Part shown: positions 1-6,945 of the stretch, in pieces
Numbering within the stretch: position 1 is the first letter of the stretch
How the letters are laid out: each line of letters opens with the position of its first letter
NCBI GenBank assembly: GCA_937872125.1
Contig: CALMNY010000138.1
Location: 1-14,896 of the forward strand
DNA from: an uncultured Candidatus Competibacteraceae bacterium
Lineage (GTDB): Bacteria; Pseudomonadota; Gammaproteobacteria; Competibacterales; Competibacteraceae
Length of the DNA: 14,896 bases
Direction of reading: 5' to 3'
Translations under genes and position numbers: made by a program
The notes under the pieces: model-generated
Database searches by the model: none
Seen by the model: only the letters and a program-made list of their open reading frames with translations
Told to the model about the DNA's origin: nothing

Positions 1-160
1 CAACGACGCCGCCAGCTATCGCTACCTGGCCGAATCCATCCGCATGCACCCGGATCAGGAGACTTTGCTGCACATGATGGAGGCGGCGGGCTTCGAACGC
101 TGCCAGTATTTCAACCTGACCGGCGGCGTGGTCGCGGTGCATCGCGGCTACAAATTCTGA
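1..160 (+). CDS. ubiE: UbiE C-methyltransferase, C-terminal fragment
   Basis: This is the last 52 codons of a gene cut by the left edge; the reading frame starts at base 2 and stops with TGA at 158-160. UbiE is the SAM-dependent C-methyltransferase of ubiquinone and menaquinone synthesis. The visible tail contains [15 protein letters not shown] and ends in [12 protein letters not shown], which is almost the same as the C-terminus of E. coli UbiE (from memory). The SAM-binding part lies outside the window. ubiB follows 51 bases downstream on the same strand, the usual partner, which supports the call. I am confident of the identity; nothing can be said about the missing part. Confidence 0.93.
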   Translation, partial: NDAASYRYLAESIRMHPDQETLLHMMEAAGFERCQYFNLTGGVVAVHRGYKF

Positions 161-211
161 ACGCCCCCACCGACCTGATCCTGCTTCCTTCCGCCGAGAC
201 GCGAGAACGGC

Positions 212-1885
212 ATGTTTGGCCCCGCCCAAGTTTTGCGCTTGTTGCACATCAACCGGGTGCTGGTGCGCCATGGTCTGGATGACATCGTTTTGGCCACCCA
301 TTTGTTCCGGCCCGTTGGCTTCGTGCGCCATCTGTTGCCGTGGAACTGGGCGCCGCGCCAGGAACTGAAGCTGTCGCGCGGTGAGCGGATTCGGCTGGCG
401 CTGGAGGATTTGGGACCGATCTTCGTCAAGTTCGGCCAAATGCTGTCCACCCGCCGCGATCTGCTCCCGGATGACATCGCCCTGGAACTGGCCAAGCTTC
501 AGGACCAGGTGCCGCCGTTCCCCAGCGAACAGGCGCGGGCCATCATCGAGAGAGCCTACGGCCAGCCGCTGGCAGCGGTGTTCGCCGAATTCGAGTCGCA
601 ACCGCTGGCGTCGGCCTCCATCGCCCAGGTTCACGCCGCCCGGTTACAGAATGGTCGTGAGGTGGTGGTCAAGGTGTTGCGGCCCGCCGTCGAAAAAGTC
701 ATCCGCCGCGATGTGGAACTGCTGTACATCATCGCCAGTCTGGCCCAGCGCTACTGGAGGGAAGGCCGCCGGCTGCGACCGCTGGAAGTGGTGGCGGAAT
801 ATGAAAAGACCATCTTCGACGAACTGGACCTGGTGCGCGAGGCGGCCAACGCCAGCCACCTGCGGCGCAATTTCCAGAACTCGCCGATCTTGTACGTCCC
901 GGAAATCTTCTGGCCGGAGACCCGCCGCGACGTCCTGGTCATGGAGCGGATTCGCGGCATTCCGGTGGGCGATCTGGCCGAACTGCGCCGGCGTGGCGTG
1001 GATTTGAAGAAGCTGTCCGCACGGGGCGTGGAAGTATTTTTTACCCAGGTGTTCCGCGACAGCTTTTTCCATGCCGACATGCACCCCGGCAACATCTTCG
1101 TCAACGCCGACGATCCGGACGACCCGCGCTACATCGCCGTGGATTTCGGCATCATCGGCACGCTCAGTCCCACCGACCAGCATTATCTGGCCGAGAACTT
1201 CCTGGCCTTTTTTCACCGCGATTATCGGCGAGTAGCGGAACTGCACATCGAGTCGGGCTGGGTGCCGGCGGAAACCCGGGTGGATGAATTTGAATCGGCC
1301 ATTCGCACCGTGTCGGAGCCGATCTTCGACCGCCCGCTCAAGGACATCTCGTTCGGCGGCTTTCTGCTGACCCTGTTTCAGACCGCGCGGCGCTTCAACA
1401 TGGAAGTGCAGCCGCAACTGGTGCTGCTGCAAAAGACCTTGCTCAACATCGAGGGGCTGGGCCGGCAACTCGACCCCGAACTGGACTTGTGGCAAACCGC
1501 CAAGCCGTTCCTGGAAAACTGGATGCGCGACCGGGTGGGGCCGCTGTCGTTCCTCAACCGCGTCAAGCGCCAACTGCCGCACTGGGCCGACCAGACGCCG
1601 GACTTACCCAATCTGATTCATGGTTTGCTCCAGCGCGCCAGCGACGGCGAACTCACGGTGCGGTTGCGCAAGCAGGAGATGGAACAGTGGCGGCGGGAAC
1701 TGCGCCGGGCCAACCGCCGCAGTTTTCACGCCACGGCGGGCGCCGCGCTGGTGGTCAGCGCGGCGGTCATTCTGGGGTTCGACGCCCAGAGCGGCGTCAG
1801 CCTGTGGCACGCGCCACTGCCGAGCTGGTTGCTGGGCGGGATCGGGCTCGGCCTGATCCTCAGCGCCTGGCCGCTGGATGGCTGA
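212..1885 (+). CDS. ubiB: UbiB, ABC1/COQ8-family atypical kinase-like ATPase for ubiquinone synthesis
   Basis: UbiB is a membrane-associated protein-kinase-like protein of the ABC1/ADCK/COQ8 family needed for ubiquinone synthesis; COQ8 members act mainly as ATPases. The protein is 557 residues, a usual length. Visible motifs in order are the family KxGQ signature (K73 F74 G75 Q76), an alanine-rich nucleotide loop ([11 protein letters not shown], about 131-141), the lysine in VVVKVLRP (K154), MERIRG near 244, the catalytic-loop equivalent FHADMHPGN (D289, N294) and DFG at 311-313. Two hydrophobic segments near 507-523 and 537-553 fit the C-terminal membrane anchors of bacterial UbiB. The ATG at 212 gives the usual [17 protein letters not shown] start. 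The gene ends 5 bases from the convergent DJ-1 gene. In E. coli and Pseudomonas ubiJ lies between ubiE and ubiB; here the 51-base gap has no room for it. Confidence 0.95.
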   Translation: MFGPAQVLRLLHINRVLVRHGLDDIVLATHLFRPVGFVRHLLPWNWAPRQELKLSRGERIRLALEDLGPIFVKFGQMLSTRRDLLPDDIALELAKLQDQVPPFPSEQARAIIERAYGQPLAAVFAEFESQPLASASIAQVHAARLQNGREVVVKVLRPAVEKVIRRDVELLYIIASLAQRYWREGRRLRPLEVVAEYEKTIFDELDLVREAANASHLRRNFQNSPILYVPEIFWPETRRDVLVMERIRGIPVGDLAELRRRGVDLKKLSARGVEVFFTQVFRDSFFHADMHPGNIFVNADDPDDPRYIAVDFGIIGTLSPTDQHYLAENFLAFFHRDYRRVAELHIESGWVPAETRVDEFESAIRTVSEPIFDRPLKDISFGGFLLTLFQTARRFNMEVQPQLVLLQKTLLNIEGLGRQLDPELDLWQTAKPFLENWMRDRVGPLSFLNRVKRQLPHWADQTPDLPNLIHGLLQRASDGELTVRLRKQEMEQWRRELRRANRRSFHATAGAALVVSAAVILGFDAQSGVSLWHAPLPSWLLGGIGLGLILSAWPLDG

Positions 1886-1890
1886 GTTTT

Positions 1891-2436
1891 CTACGACCGC
1901 TGCAACGCGCTTTCCACTTCGTCGCGCTTGGCCCGCCCGCACAGAATCTCGATCAGGCTCAACGCAAAGTCCATTGCCGTGCCTGGCCCGCGCGAGGTGA
2001 TGAACGTCCCGTCGCGCACCACGGCGGCGCTGCTCAGCTTGATGTCGGGCTGACCATCGAGCACGCCGGGATAGGCGGTCACTTCGCGGCCGCTGACCAG
2101 ACCGGCGCTGACCAGTACTTTCGGGGCGGCGCAGATGGCGGCGACATAGCGACCCTGTTCCGTCATCCGCCGCAATAGCGCCGCGATCCGCTGATCCGCC
2201 TCCAGCCGCTGCGCGCCGCCCAGGCCGCCTGGCAGCACCACCAGGTCGAAGTCCTGATCCAGCACCGCATCCAGGGTGGTTTCAGGCAGTAGCACGACGC
2301 CCCGCGACGCAGTGACGGGATCAGCTTCCAGTCCTGCCACCGTTACGGTAACGCCCGCCCGGCGGAATAAATCAATGAGAGTCACAGCTTCCAGTTCCTC
2401 GCAACCTTGCGCGAGGGGAACGAGAACGGTGGCCAT
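1891..2436 (-). CDS. yajL: DJ-1/PfpI family protein, YajL-like
   Basis: This 181-residue protein matches the DJ-1/YajL/ThiJ group along its whole length. Members are linked to oxidative-stress protection, with proposed chaperone and glyoxalase/deglycase activities; the exact activity is debated. The N-terminus LVPLAQGCEELEAV holds the conserved acidic residue (E16), and VAAICAAPKVL holds the nucleophile-elbow cysteine (C102). TSRGPGTAMDFAL near 147-159 is the typical C-terminal motif. The position of DJ-1 His126 is taken by Tyr122, and YajL also lacks that histidine, so it sits closer to YajL than to human DJ-1. The ATG is preceded by a strong GGAGGAG ribosome site. It lies 36 bases behind ctpA on the same strand and is probably cotranscribed with it. 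A thiamine role (old ThiJ naming) is not supported. Confidence 0.88.
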   Translation of the reverse strand: MATVLVPLAQGCEELEAVTLIDLFRRAGVTVTVAGLEADPVTASRGVVLLPETTLDAVLDQDFDLVVLPGGLGGAQRLEADQRIAALLRRMTEQGRYVAAICAAPKVLVSAGLVSGREVTAYPGVLDGQPDIKLSSAAVVRDGTFITSRGPGTAMDFALSLIEILCGRAKRDEVESALQRS

Positions 2437-2472
2437 AACAGAATCTCCTCCAGGTGGGCGGCAAGGCCGGTC

Positions 2473-3798
2473 TCAGCCATTCTTGCGGGTTTGCAACAGA
2501 GTCATGCCTTTAAGCAGGTTCAGGGCTTCATACAAGGGATAATCGCTTTGGGCCAGATCGCCTTCAGCGCCAGCAGTTCTGGCGTCGGGTGCGCTCTCGT
2601 CCGGAGCCTTGTCGTTGCGCAGATGGCCAGTCAAATCGGCCTCCTTGACGGTGTCCGACTCAGCGCCCTCCACGCCATTGGTAACCTTGAACGGCTTGAG
2701 CTTGATGTCGGGTTCGATGCCCTGGGCCTGGATGGAGCGGCCGTTCGGCGTGTAGTAGCGGGCGGTGGTCAGCTTGACCGCAGTGCCGTTGCCCAGCGGC
2801 AGAATGGTTTGCACCGACCCCTTGCCGAAGGTGCGCTCGCCAAGAATCAGCGCGCGGTGATGGTCTTGCAGCGCGCCGGCGACGATTTCCGAGGCCGAGG
2901 CGGAGCCGCCGTTGACCAGCACCACCAGCGGCGCACCCTTGAGCAGGTCGCCCGGCGTCGCCTTGAAGCTTTGGTCGGAGCCGTCGCCGCGCCCCTTGGT
3001 CTGGACGATAGCGCCGTCCTCCAGAAAATCATCGGCGACATCCACCGCGCCATTCAGCACGCCGCCCGGATTGTTGCGCAAATCCAGCACCACGCCCCGC
3101 AGCGGCCCCTTGTTCTGCTGTTCGACTTCTTGCAGGGCCTGCCGCAGGTTCTGAGCAGTCTTGGCCTGGAACTGGGTGATGCGCAGATAGCCAAATCCCG
3201 GCTCCAGCAGGCGGCTCTTGACGCTCCGGACCTGAATGACCTCGCGGATCAGCCTGATTTTGAGCGGTTTGCGCACGCCTTCCCGCACGATGGTCAGGGT
3301 GATCGCCGTGTTCGGCTTGCCGCGCATCCGCTGGATCGCATCCGAGAGCGCCATGCCTTTGACCGAGACATCGTCCAGCCGGATGATCAGATCGCCGGCG
3401 CGGATGCCAGCCCGTTGGGCGGGGGTATCGTCAATCGGGGCGATGACCTTGAGAAAACCGTCTTCCTGGCCGACCTCGATGCCCAGGCCGCCAAATTCGC
3501 CGGAGGTGCCGATCTGCAAATCCTGGAACGCCTCGGCGTCCAGAAAAGCCGAATGCGGGTCCAGATTGCTCAACATGCCGCGAATGGCGTTTTCCAGCAG
3601 ATCCTTGTCCTTGACCGGTTCGACGTAGTCCTGCTTGACGGCGTCAAGCACGCCGGTGAACGTGCGCAACTCATCCAGCGGCAATTTGTTTTCCGGCGGC
3701 GTTTCCTTTTCGGCCCAGACCGTATGCACTGTCGTCAGCGCAATGCCCGCCAGAAAACTCAACGCCAGCGCCAGACCGTGTCGGGTTGCAGCACTCAT
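2473..3798 (-). CDS. ctpA: Carboxyl-terminal processing protease, S41 family (CtpA)
   Basis: This is a periplasmic serine protease of family S41 that trims C-termini of envelope proteins. I chose the ATG at 3798 (441 residues) because GGAG at 3807-3804 sits 5 bases before it; a GTG at 3804 would overlap that site. In this numbering there is a signal or anchor segment (about 8-30), the N-terminal helical region with NLDPHSAFL, a PDZ domain (about 98-185, containing GLGIEV and AGIRAGDLI), then the protease core. The catalytic serine is S301 in GGSASASEI, with K326 and Q330 in FGKGSVQ; the spacing of 25 and then 4 equals that of characterised CtpB. VLDLRNNPGG is also present. The tail after about 375 is charged and looks disordered. 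In Pseudomonas ctpA follows gpmI and envC; here it follows gpmA, and envC is absent. Confidence 0.93.
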   Translation of the reverse strand: MSAATRHGLALALSFLAGIALTTVHTVWAEKETPPENKLPLDELRTFTGVLDAVKQDYVEPVKDKDLLENAIRGMLSNLDPHSAFLDAEAFQDLQIGTSGEFGGLGIEVGQEDGFLKVIAPIDDTPAQRAGIRAGDLIIRLDDVSVKGMALSDAIQRMRGKPNTAITLTIVREGVRKPLKIRLIREVIQVRSVKSRLLEPGFGYLRITQFQAKTAQNLRQALQEVEQQNKGPLRGVVLDLRNNPGGVLNGAVDVADDFLEDGAIVQTKGRGDGSDQSFKATPGDLLKGAPLVVLVNGGSASASEIVAGALQDHHRALILGERTFGKGSVQTILPLGNGTAVKLTTARYYTPNGRSIQAQGIEPDIKLKPFKVTNGVEGAESDTVKEADLTGHLRNDKAPDESAPDARTAGAEGDLAQSDYPLYEALNLLKGMTLLQTRKNG

Positions 3799-3937
3799 CT
3801 TCACTCCAAAAACTATGTTTGCTTGCGGCCAGGGAATTATCGGGGAATATTTAGCGCATTTCTGGCATAAGACAACAGGGCGAACCTGAAAATCGCAGCA
3901 CAGACGGAGGAAATTGCAACGAGGGCGGACGGCCTCA

Positions 3938-3978
3938 AGAAAGCCCCGCGCGCCGGTTTTGCCACCAGGCGCCGGGGC
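3938..3978 (-). terminator. Candidate intrinsic terminator behind gpmA
   Basis: On the minus strand, just after the gpmA stop, GCCCC (3978-3974) pairs with GGGGC (3947-3943), and GCGCC (3972-3968) pairs with GGCGC (3954-3950), with a small internal bulge and a 13-base loop. The stem is followed by TTTCTT, a short broken T tract. This fits a Rho-independent terminator that would separate gpmA from ctpA, so ctpA and the DJ-1 gene would have their own promoter in 3805-3940. No folding energy was calculated. Confidence 0.6.
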
Positions 3979-4007
3979 GGCGTGAATGCAGGAGCGGGCG
4001 ATTCCGC

Positions 4008-4760
4008 TTATTTGGCCTTGCCCTGGTTGGCAACGGCATCCATTAGTTTCTTGAGTTCCTCGGGATCAGCCAGATACTGACCGCCTTTCTTGATCGGCCG
4101 CAGGTTGGCGTCCAGCTCGTAGACCAGCGGGATGGCGGTGGGGATGTTCAGGCCAACGATCTCGTCATCAGCGATATCGTCGAGATACTTGACCAGCGCC
4201 CGCAGGCTGTTGCCATGAGCCGCAATCGCCACTCGCTTGCCGGAACGGATGGTCGGCACCAGGACGTCGTGCCAGAACGGCAGCACCCGGTCGATGGTCG
4301 TCTTGAGGCTCTCGGTGGCGGGCAGCACGCGCGGATCCAGGTCAGCATAGCGCGGGTCGTTGGTGGGAAAGCGCGGGTCGGATGGATCCAGCGGCGGCGG
4401 CGGGATGTCGAAACTGCGCCGCCAAATCTTGACCTGATCCTCGCCGTGCTTGGCGGCAGTTTCGGATTTGTCCAGACCGGCCAGCGCACCGTAGTGGCGC
4501 TCGTTGAGCCGCCAGCTCCGATACACCGGAATCCACGTCAGGTCCATCACATCCAGCACGTTCCACAGGGTGTGGATGGCGCGCTTGAGCACCGAGGTGT
4601 ACGCCACATCAAAGACAAAACCCTCCTTTTTAAGGGTCTGGCCGGCTTTCTTGGCTTCCTCGATCCCTTTTTCCGACAGGTCTACATCGACCCACCCGGT
4701 GAAGCGGTTTTCCTTGTTCCACTGGCTTTCGCCGTGGCGGAGCAGCACGAGCTTATACAT
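4008..4760 (-). CDS. gpmA: 2,3-bisphosphoglycerate-dependent phosphoglycerate mutase
   Basis: This enzyme interconverts 3- and 2-phosphoglycerate in glycolysis and gluconeogenesis in the cytoplasm. The 250-residue length is that of the cofactor-dependent (dPGM) family. Catalytic features are visible: [10 protein letters not shown] with the phosphorylated histidine H9 and R8, [17 protein letters not shown] with R60, [12 protein letters not shown] with E87, and [11 protein letters not shown] with H182. The ATG has an AGGAGG ribosome site about 10 bases upstream. The gene is divergent from the ArsR-rhodanese-grxC cluster. In E. coli and Pseudomonas the unrelated cofactor-independent enzyme (gpmM/gpmI) holds this very position, so this looks like non-orthologous replacement in place (inference). 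Confidence 0.96.
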   Translation of the reverse strand: MYKLVLLRHGESQWNKENRFTGWVDVDLSEKGIEEAKKAGQTLKKEGFVFDVAYTSVLKRAIHTLWNVLDVMDLTWIPVYRSWRLNERHYGALAGLDKSETAAKHGEDQVKIWRRSFDIPPPPLDPSDPRFPTNDPRYADLDPRVLPATESLKTTIDRVLPFWHDVLVPTIRSGKRVAIAAHGNSLRALVKYLDDIADDEIVGLNIPTAIPLVYELDANLRPIKKGGQYLADPEELKKLMDAVANQGKAK

Positions 4761-4915
4761 GAGCGGTAAGCCTCCTCATTGTGTCGTCTAGCGGGGTTGT
4801 TGTCGTTATCAAATCCGGGCCAGTCCGTCCGGATGACAGGGAATTTTCACACTGGAATCATACGCCCGGTCGGCCGATTGCGCCAGCCGCGCCCCGCTGG
4901 GCCGGCGTTGGTGAC

Positions 4916-4944
4916 TTCTCAATATCGCTATATTCCGCTATGCT
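4916..4944 (+). promoter_or_regulatory. Candidate promoter with inverted-repeat operator for the ArsR-family gene
   Basis: A weak sigma-70-like pair, TTCTCA (4916-4921) and TATGCT (4939-4944), has 17 bases between the boxes. The spacer is largely filled by a perfect inverted repeat, AATAT-CGCT-ATATT (4921-4934). ArsR-family repressors usually bind short A+T-rich inverted repeats over their own promoter, so the placement suits autoregulation. Both boxes match consensus at only 4 of 6 positions. The rest of the gpmA-arsR intergenic stretch (4761-5050, about 290 bases) shows no gene I would support; the open frame running through it from 4781 does not look like protein. Confidence 0.35.
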
Positions 4945-5050
4945 GATAAACCAAAATTCCTGGACGAGGCGTGGTCGGAGCATGATGCGCGGCGAATGCG
5001 CTGGTGTGGCGCGAAGTGGCGTTCATTCCGGCAACTCGCCGGATTCCCTG

Positions 5051-5341
5051 ATGACCCACGATGACGACATCGAACGGGCTTCGCGCTCGCTCAAGGCAAT
5101 GTCGCACCCCTTACGGCTCAAGATACTCTGCACCCTGGGTGACCAGGAGGTTAGCGTGCAGGACATCGTTGAACAGGTTGGCACTTCCCAGAGCAATATT
5201 TCCCAGCACCTGGCTATTCTACGCGACAAGGGTATTCTGACCTGCCGCAAAGACGCCAATCGGGTGTATTACCGGGTAAGCGACGCGCGCACTCTGCGTC
5301 TGATCAGCATGATGCGGGAAGTATTCTGTGCGCGGATTTGA
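5051..5341 (+). CDS. ArsR-family transcriptional regulator, BigR/YgaV/SqrR-like persulfide sensor candidate
   Basis: A 96-residue winged-helix repressor. AMSHPLRLKILCTLG begins the DNA-binding fold, TSQSNISQHLAILRDKGI (about 45-62) is the recognition helix region, and ANRVYYRVSD (69-78) is the wing. It lacks a clear metal-binding ELCVCDL motif. It does have C27 (in ILCTL) and C93 (in VFCARI), 66 residues apart. That matches the spacing and position of the two redox cysteines of E. coli YgaV and SqrR, which form a tetrasulfide bridge with reactive sulfur species. C65 is extra. I chose the ATG at 5051, which gives the usual family length; ATGs at 4982/4985 and a GTG at 4781 stay in frame but add unconserved-looking sequence. 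The ribosome site is weak. Genes downstream (DUF2892, rhodanese, glutaredoxin) fit a sulfur-sensing role. The ligand is inferred. Confidence 0.87.
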   Translation: MTHDDDIERASRSLKAMSHPLRLKILCTLGDQEVSVQDIVEQVGTSQSNISQHLAILRDKGILTCRKDANRVYYRVSDARTLRLISMMREVFCARI

Positions 5342-5373
5342 ATCCTGGCGCGTGTAGCGGGGCTTTCAAGGAA

Positions 5374-5403
5374 GGTGGATTGCGCTCCGCTGATCCACTC
5401 TAC
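5374..5403 (-). repeat. REP-like palindrome with GTAG head
   Basis: Read on the minus strand the element opens with GTAG (5403-5400), followed by an imperfect palindrome: GTGGAT (5398-5393) pairs with ATCCAC (5380-5375), and inside it GCG pairs with CGC around a 3-base loop. A conserved GTAG before an imperfect palindrome is the hallmark of REP elements mobilised by TnpA-REP (RAYT) transposases. There is no T tract, so it is not a standard intrinsic terminator, though it lies behind the ArsR-family stop and may pause or protect transcripts. A second element of the same style lies at 7969-7989. Confidence 0.5.
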
Positions 5404-5404
5404 C

Positions 5405-5432
5405 CAGTAAAATTACTGAGAATTGGTATAAC
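5405..5432 (+). promoter_or_regulatory. Candidate extended -10 promoter with inverted repeat before the DUF2892 gene
   Basis: TGGTATAAC (5424-5432) is a near-perfect extended -10 element, 5 of 6 matches to TATAAT plus the TGn extension, 22 bases before the start codon. Immediately upstream is a perfect inverted repeat, CAGTAA-AA-TTACTG (5405-5418), which overlaps where the -35 contacts would be. This is a plausible operator for the regulator encoded just upstream, but its sequence differs from the repeat at 4921-4934, so the two need not bind the same protein. Confidence 0.45.
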
Positions 5433-5454
5433 TATCTCTTCATGAGGTCCATGC

Positions 5455-5685
5455 ATGAATAGCGAACGGATCATCCGGATCATGGCCGGATCCTTCATCC
5501 TGTTATCGTTGCTGCTGGGAGCGCCGGCCAGCCCGCTTTATCACAGCAGCTACTGGTTGTGGTTCACTGCCTTCGTTGGGTTGAACCTGTTTCAAAGCGG
5601 CTTTACCCGCTTCTGTCCGGCGGAAACGATCCTGTGGAAGCTGGGCGTCAAAAAAGCCGGCGACCAGGCGGGTTGTTCGACCTAG
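5455..5685 (+). CDS. Small DUF2892 (YgaP-like transmembrane) protein
   Basis: This 76-residue protein has two hydrophobic segments (about 8-24 and 31-47) and the family signature GFTRFCPAETILWKLGV (49-65). DUF2892 is the membrane domain found at the C-terminus of E. coli YgaP, where it follows a rhodanese domain; here it stands alone and a separate rhodanese gene follows after 9 bases. Its role is unknown; handling or passage of sulfur species near the membrane is inferred from context. C54 of the FCP motif and a C-terminal cysteine (C74) are visible. The start is supported by GAGGT 6 bases before ATG 5455; another ATG at 5451 is out of frame. Confidence 0.85.
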   Translation: MNSERIIRIMAGSFILLSLLLGAPASPLYHSSYWLWFTAFVGLNLFQSGFTRFCPAETILWKLGVKKAGDQAGCST

Positions 5686-5694
5686 GGAACAGCG

Positions 5695-6123
5695 ATGAGT
5701 GACTTTACCGAATTCGTCCTGCACAACTGGCTGTTGTTTCTGGCGCTGTTCGCCATTCTGGGCATGTTGATCGGCGGCGAGATTCTGCGCAAGATGCGTG
5801 GGGTGAGTACGCTCGACGCCCCCAGCGCCCTGCGGCTGATCAATGACCAGGACGCTGTGATCGTGGACATCCGCGACGCCGGCGACTACAAGGAGGGCCA
5901 TATTCCGCAGGCTCGCCACCTCCCGTTCAGCGCCCTGCAGGAGCGCTTGGGCGAACTGAAAGTCAAGGATCAACCGATCATTGTCTATTGCCGCACCGGC
6001 GCTGCTTCACAGTCGGCCTGCGTGCTGCTCAAGAAAAACGGCTTTGCCAACGTCCACAGTCTGAAGGGCGGCTTGCCAAGCTGGCTCGACGCACATTTGC
6101 CGATCAGTCGCAAGAAATCCTGA
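5695..6123 (+). CDS. yibN: Membrane-anchored rhodanese-like sulfurtransferase (YibN type)
   Basis: A 142-residue protein with one N-terminal membrane helix (about 9-28) followed by a single rhodanese domain (about 37-135). Visible features are AVIVDIRDAGDYKEGHIPQA (54-73) and the active-site loop YCRTGAAS, with C99 as the persulfide-carrying residue. LKGGLPSWLDA near 123-133 closes the domain. Rhodaneses transfer sulfane sulfur to thiol acceptors; the natural donor and acceptor of YibN-type proteins are not settled. Position before grxC-secB-gpsA is the same as E. coli yibN. AGGGA lies just before the ATG. Its stop is 24 bases before grxC, so it is likely one transcript with DUF2892 and grxC. 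Confidence 0.92.
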   Translation: MSDFTEFVLHNWLLFLALFAILGMLIGGEILRKMRGVSTLDAPSALRLINDQDAVIVDIRDAGDYKEGHIPQARHLPFSALQERLGELKVKDQPIIVYCRTGAASQSACVLLKKNGFANVHSLKGGLPSWLDAHLPISRKKS

Positions 6124-6147
6124 CCGCCGCCGCGCCGGAGTTCCGCT

Positions 6148-6405
6148 GTGCCGAATATCATCATGTACGCTTTTGACGCCTGCCCCTACTGCCAGCGGGC
6201 GCGCGCCCTGCTGGACCGCAAGGGCGCGGTTTACACCGTGCTGGATGTAGAGCGCGATCCGCGCTTGTGGCTTGAAATCGCCGAGCGCACCGGCCGCAAC
6301 ACCGTACCGCAGATTTTTATCGCTGACCGGCACATCGGCGGGTGCGACGACCTGGTCGCGCTGGACCAGCGCGGCGAGTTGGACCCTCTCCTGAAAACCC
6401 CGTGA
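6148..6405 (+). CDS. grxC: Glutaredoxin 3
   Basis: A small cytoplasmic dithiol oxidoreductase that reduces disulfides and mixed glutathione disulfides. The 85-residue length is typical of glutaredoxin 3. It has the active-site CPYC (C12-C15), the cis-proline motif NTVPQIFI (P54) and the glutathione-binding GGCDDL (64-69). The start is GTG at 6148 with CGGAG 7 bases upstream; an internal ATG at 6163 would remove the first beta strand. It belongs to the rhodanese-grxC pair. A strong hairpin with six Ts directly follows the stop codon. Confidence 0.95.
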   Translation: MPNIIMYAFDACPYCQRARALLDRKGAVYTVLDVERDPRLWLEIAERTGRNTVPQIFIADRHIGGCDDLVALDQRGELDPLLKTP

Positions 6406-6431
6406 ACCCGCCGCCGGTTGGCGGGTTTTTT
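6405..6431 (+). terminator. Strong intrinsic terminator between grxC and secB
   Basis: CCCGCC (6407-6412) pairs perfectly with GGCGGG (6420-6425) around a 7-base loop. Two more A-T pairs extend the base of the stem, and TTTTTT (6426-6431) follows at once. This is a textbook Rho-independent terminator for the transcript covering DUF2892, rhodanese and grxC. It is odd because secB starts only 28 bases after the T tract, leaving little room for a separate promoter. Confidence 0.85.
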
Positions 6432-6459
6432 CGCCTCAACCTCAACCCCGAGTATGCGC

Positions 6460-6933
6460 ATGAGCGAGCAACCGCAGGTTTCCCAGCACTTCGACATTCA
6501 GAAGGTCTATCTGAAGGACGTCTCGCTGGAAACGCCCAATTCCCCGCTGATTTTTACCGAGCAATGGCAGCCGCAGACCGAAGTGCGGCTGGAAACCGGC
6601 GCTACGCCGCTGACCGAGGATTTATTCGAGGTGGTGCTGACCCTGACCATCACGACCAAGGTCGGCGAGCGCACCGCCTATCTGGCCGAGGTCCAGCAGG
6701 GCGGACTGTTCACCCTGCGCGGGTTCGACGAGCCACAGATGGGTCACATGTTGCACGCGTTCTGTCCGAACATTCTGTTCCCCTTCGCCCGCGAGGAACT
6801 GGCCTCCCTGGTCGGCAAGGGCGGATTCCCGGCGTTGCTGCTCAACCCGATCAACTTTGACGGCATGTACCTGCAGCGTCTGCAGCAACAGCAGGCGCAA
6901 GCCGCGGAGGCTGCGCCGCCGGCGACGCACTGA
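6460..6933 (+). CDS. secB: Protein-export chaperone SecB
   Basis: SecB is a cytoplasmic tetrameric chaperone that keeps precursor proteins unfolded and delivers them to SecA. I chose ATG 6460, giving MSEQPQVSQHFDIQKVYLKD and 157 residues, like E. coli SecB, which also starts MSEQ. An in-frame ATG at 6454 is possible; a TTG at 6418 lies inside the terminator and is rejected. Family signatures are DVSLETPNSPLIF, AYLAEVQQGGLF, and CPNILFPFAREELASLVGKG followed by GFPALLLNPINFD. The C-terminus is rich in Q and A, like other SecB tails. The ribosome site is poor. gpsA follows after 12 bases. Confidence 0.96.
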   Translation: MSEQPQVSQHFDIQKVYLKDVSLETPNSPLIFTEQWQPQTEVRLETGATPLTEDLFEVVLTLTITTKVGERTAYLAEVQQGGLFTLRGFDEPQMGHMLHAFCPNILFPFAREELASLVGKGGFPALLLNPINFDGMYLQRLQQQQAQAAEAAPPATH

Positions 6934-6945
6934 GACCGGACCGCT

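Noticed and set aside
644..1582. 312-residue minus-strand open frame opposite ubiB
   Set aside because: Antisense shadow of ubiB, whose kinase-like motifs are all intact on the plus strand.
2407..3870. 487-residue plus-strand open frame opposite ctpA and the DJ-1 gene
   Set aside because: It is antisense to the well-supported ctpA gene, with catalytic residues on the other strand; its length comes from high-G+C codon use.
3848..3875. Possible ctpA promoter on the minus strand (TTGTCT, 16 bases, TAAATA)
   Set aside because: The -10 matches consensus at only 3 of 6 positions; placement is reasonable but support is too weak for a feature.
4781..5050. 90-codon N-terminal extension of the ArsR-family frame from a GTG
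   Set aside because: The extension is not like any ArsR N-terminus, covers the candidate promoter, and the 96-residue form has the normal family length.
6418..6459. TTG start extending SecB by 14 residues
   Set aside because: The TTG lies in the loop of the grxC terminator; ATG 6460 gives the usual MSEQ start.
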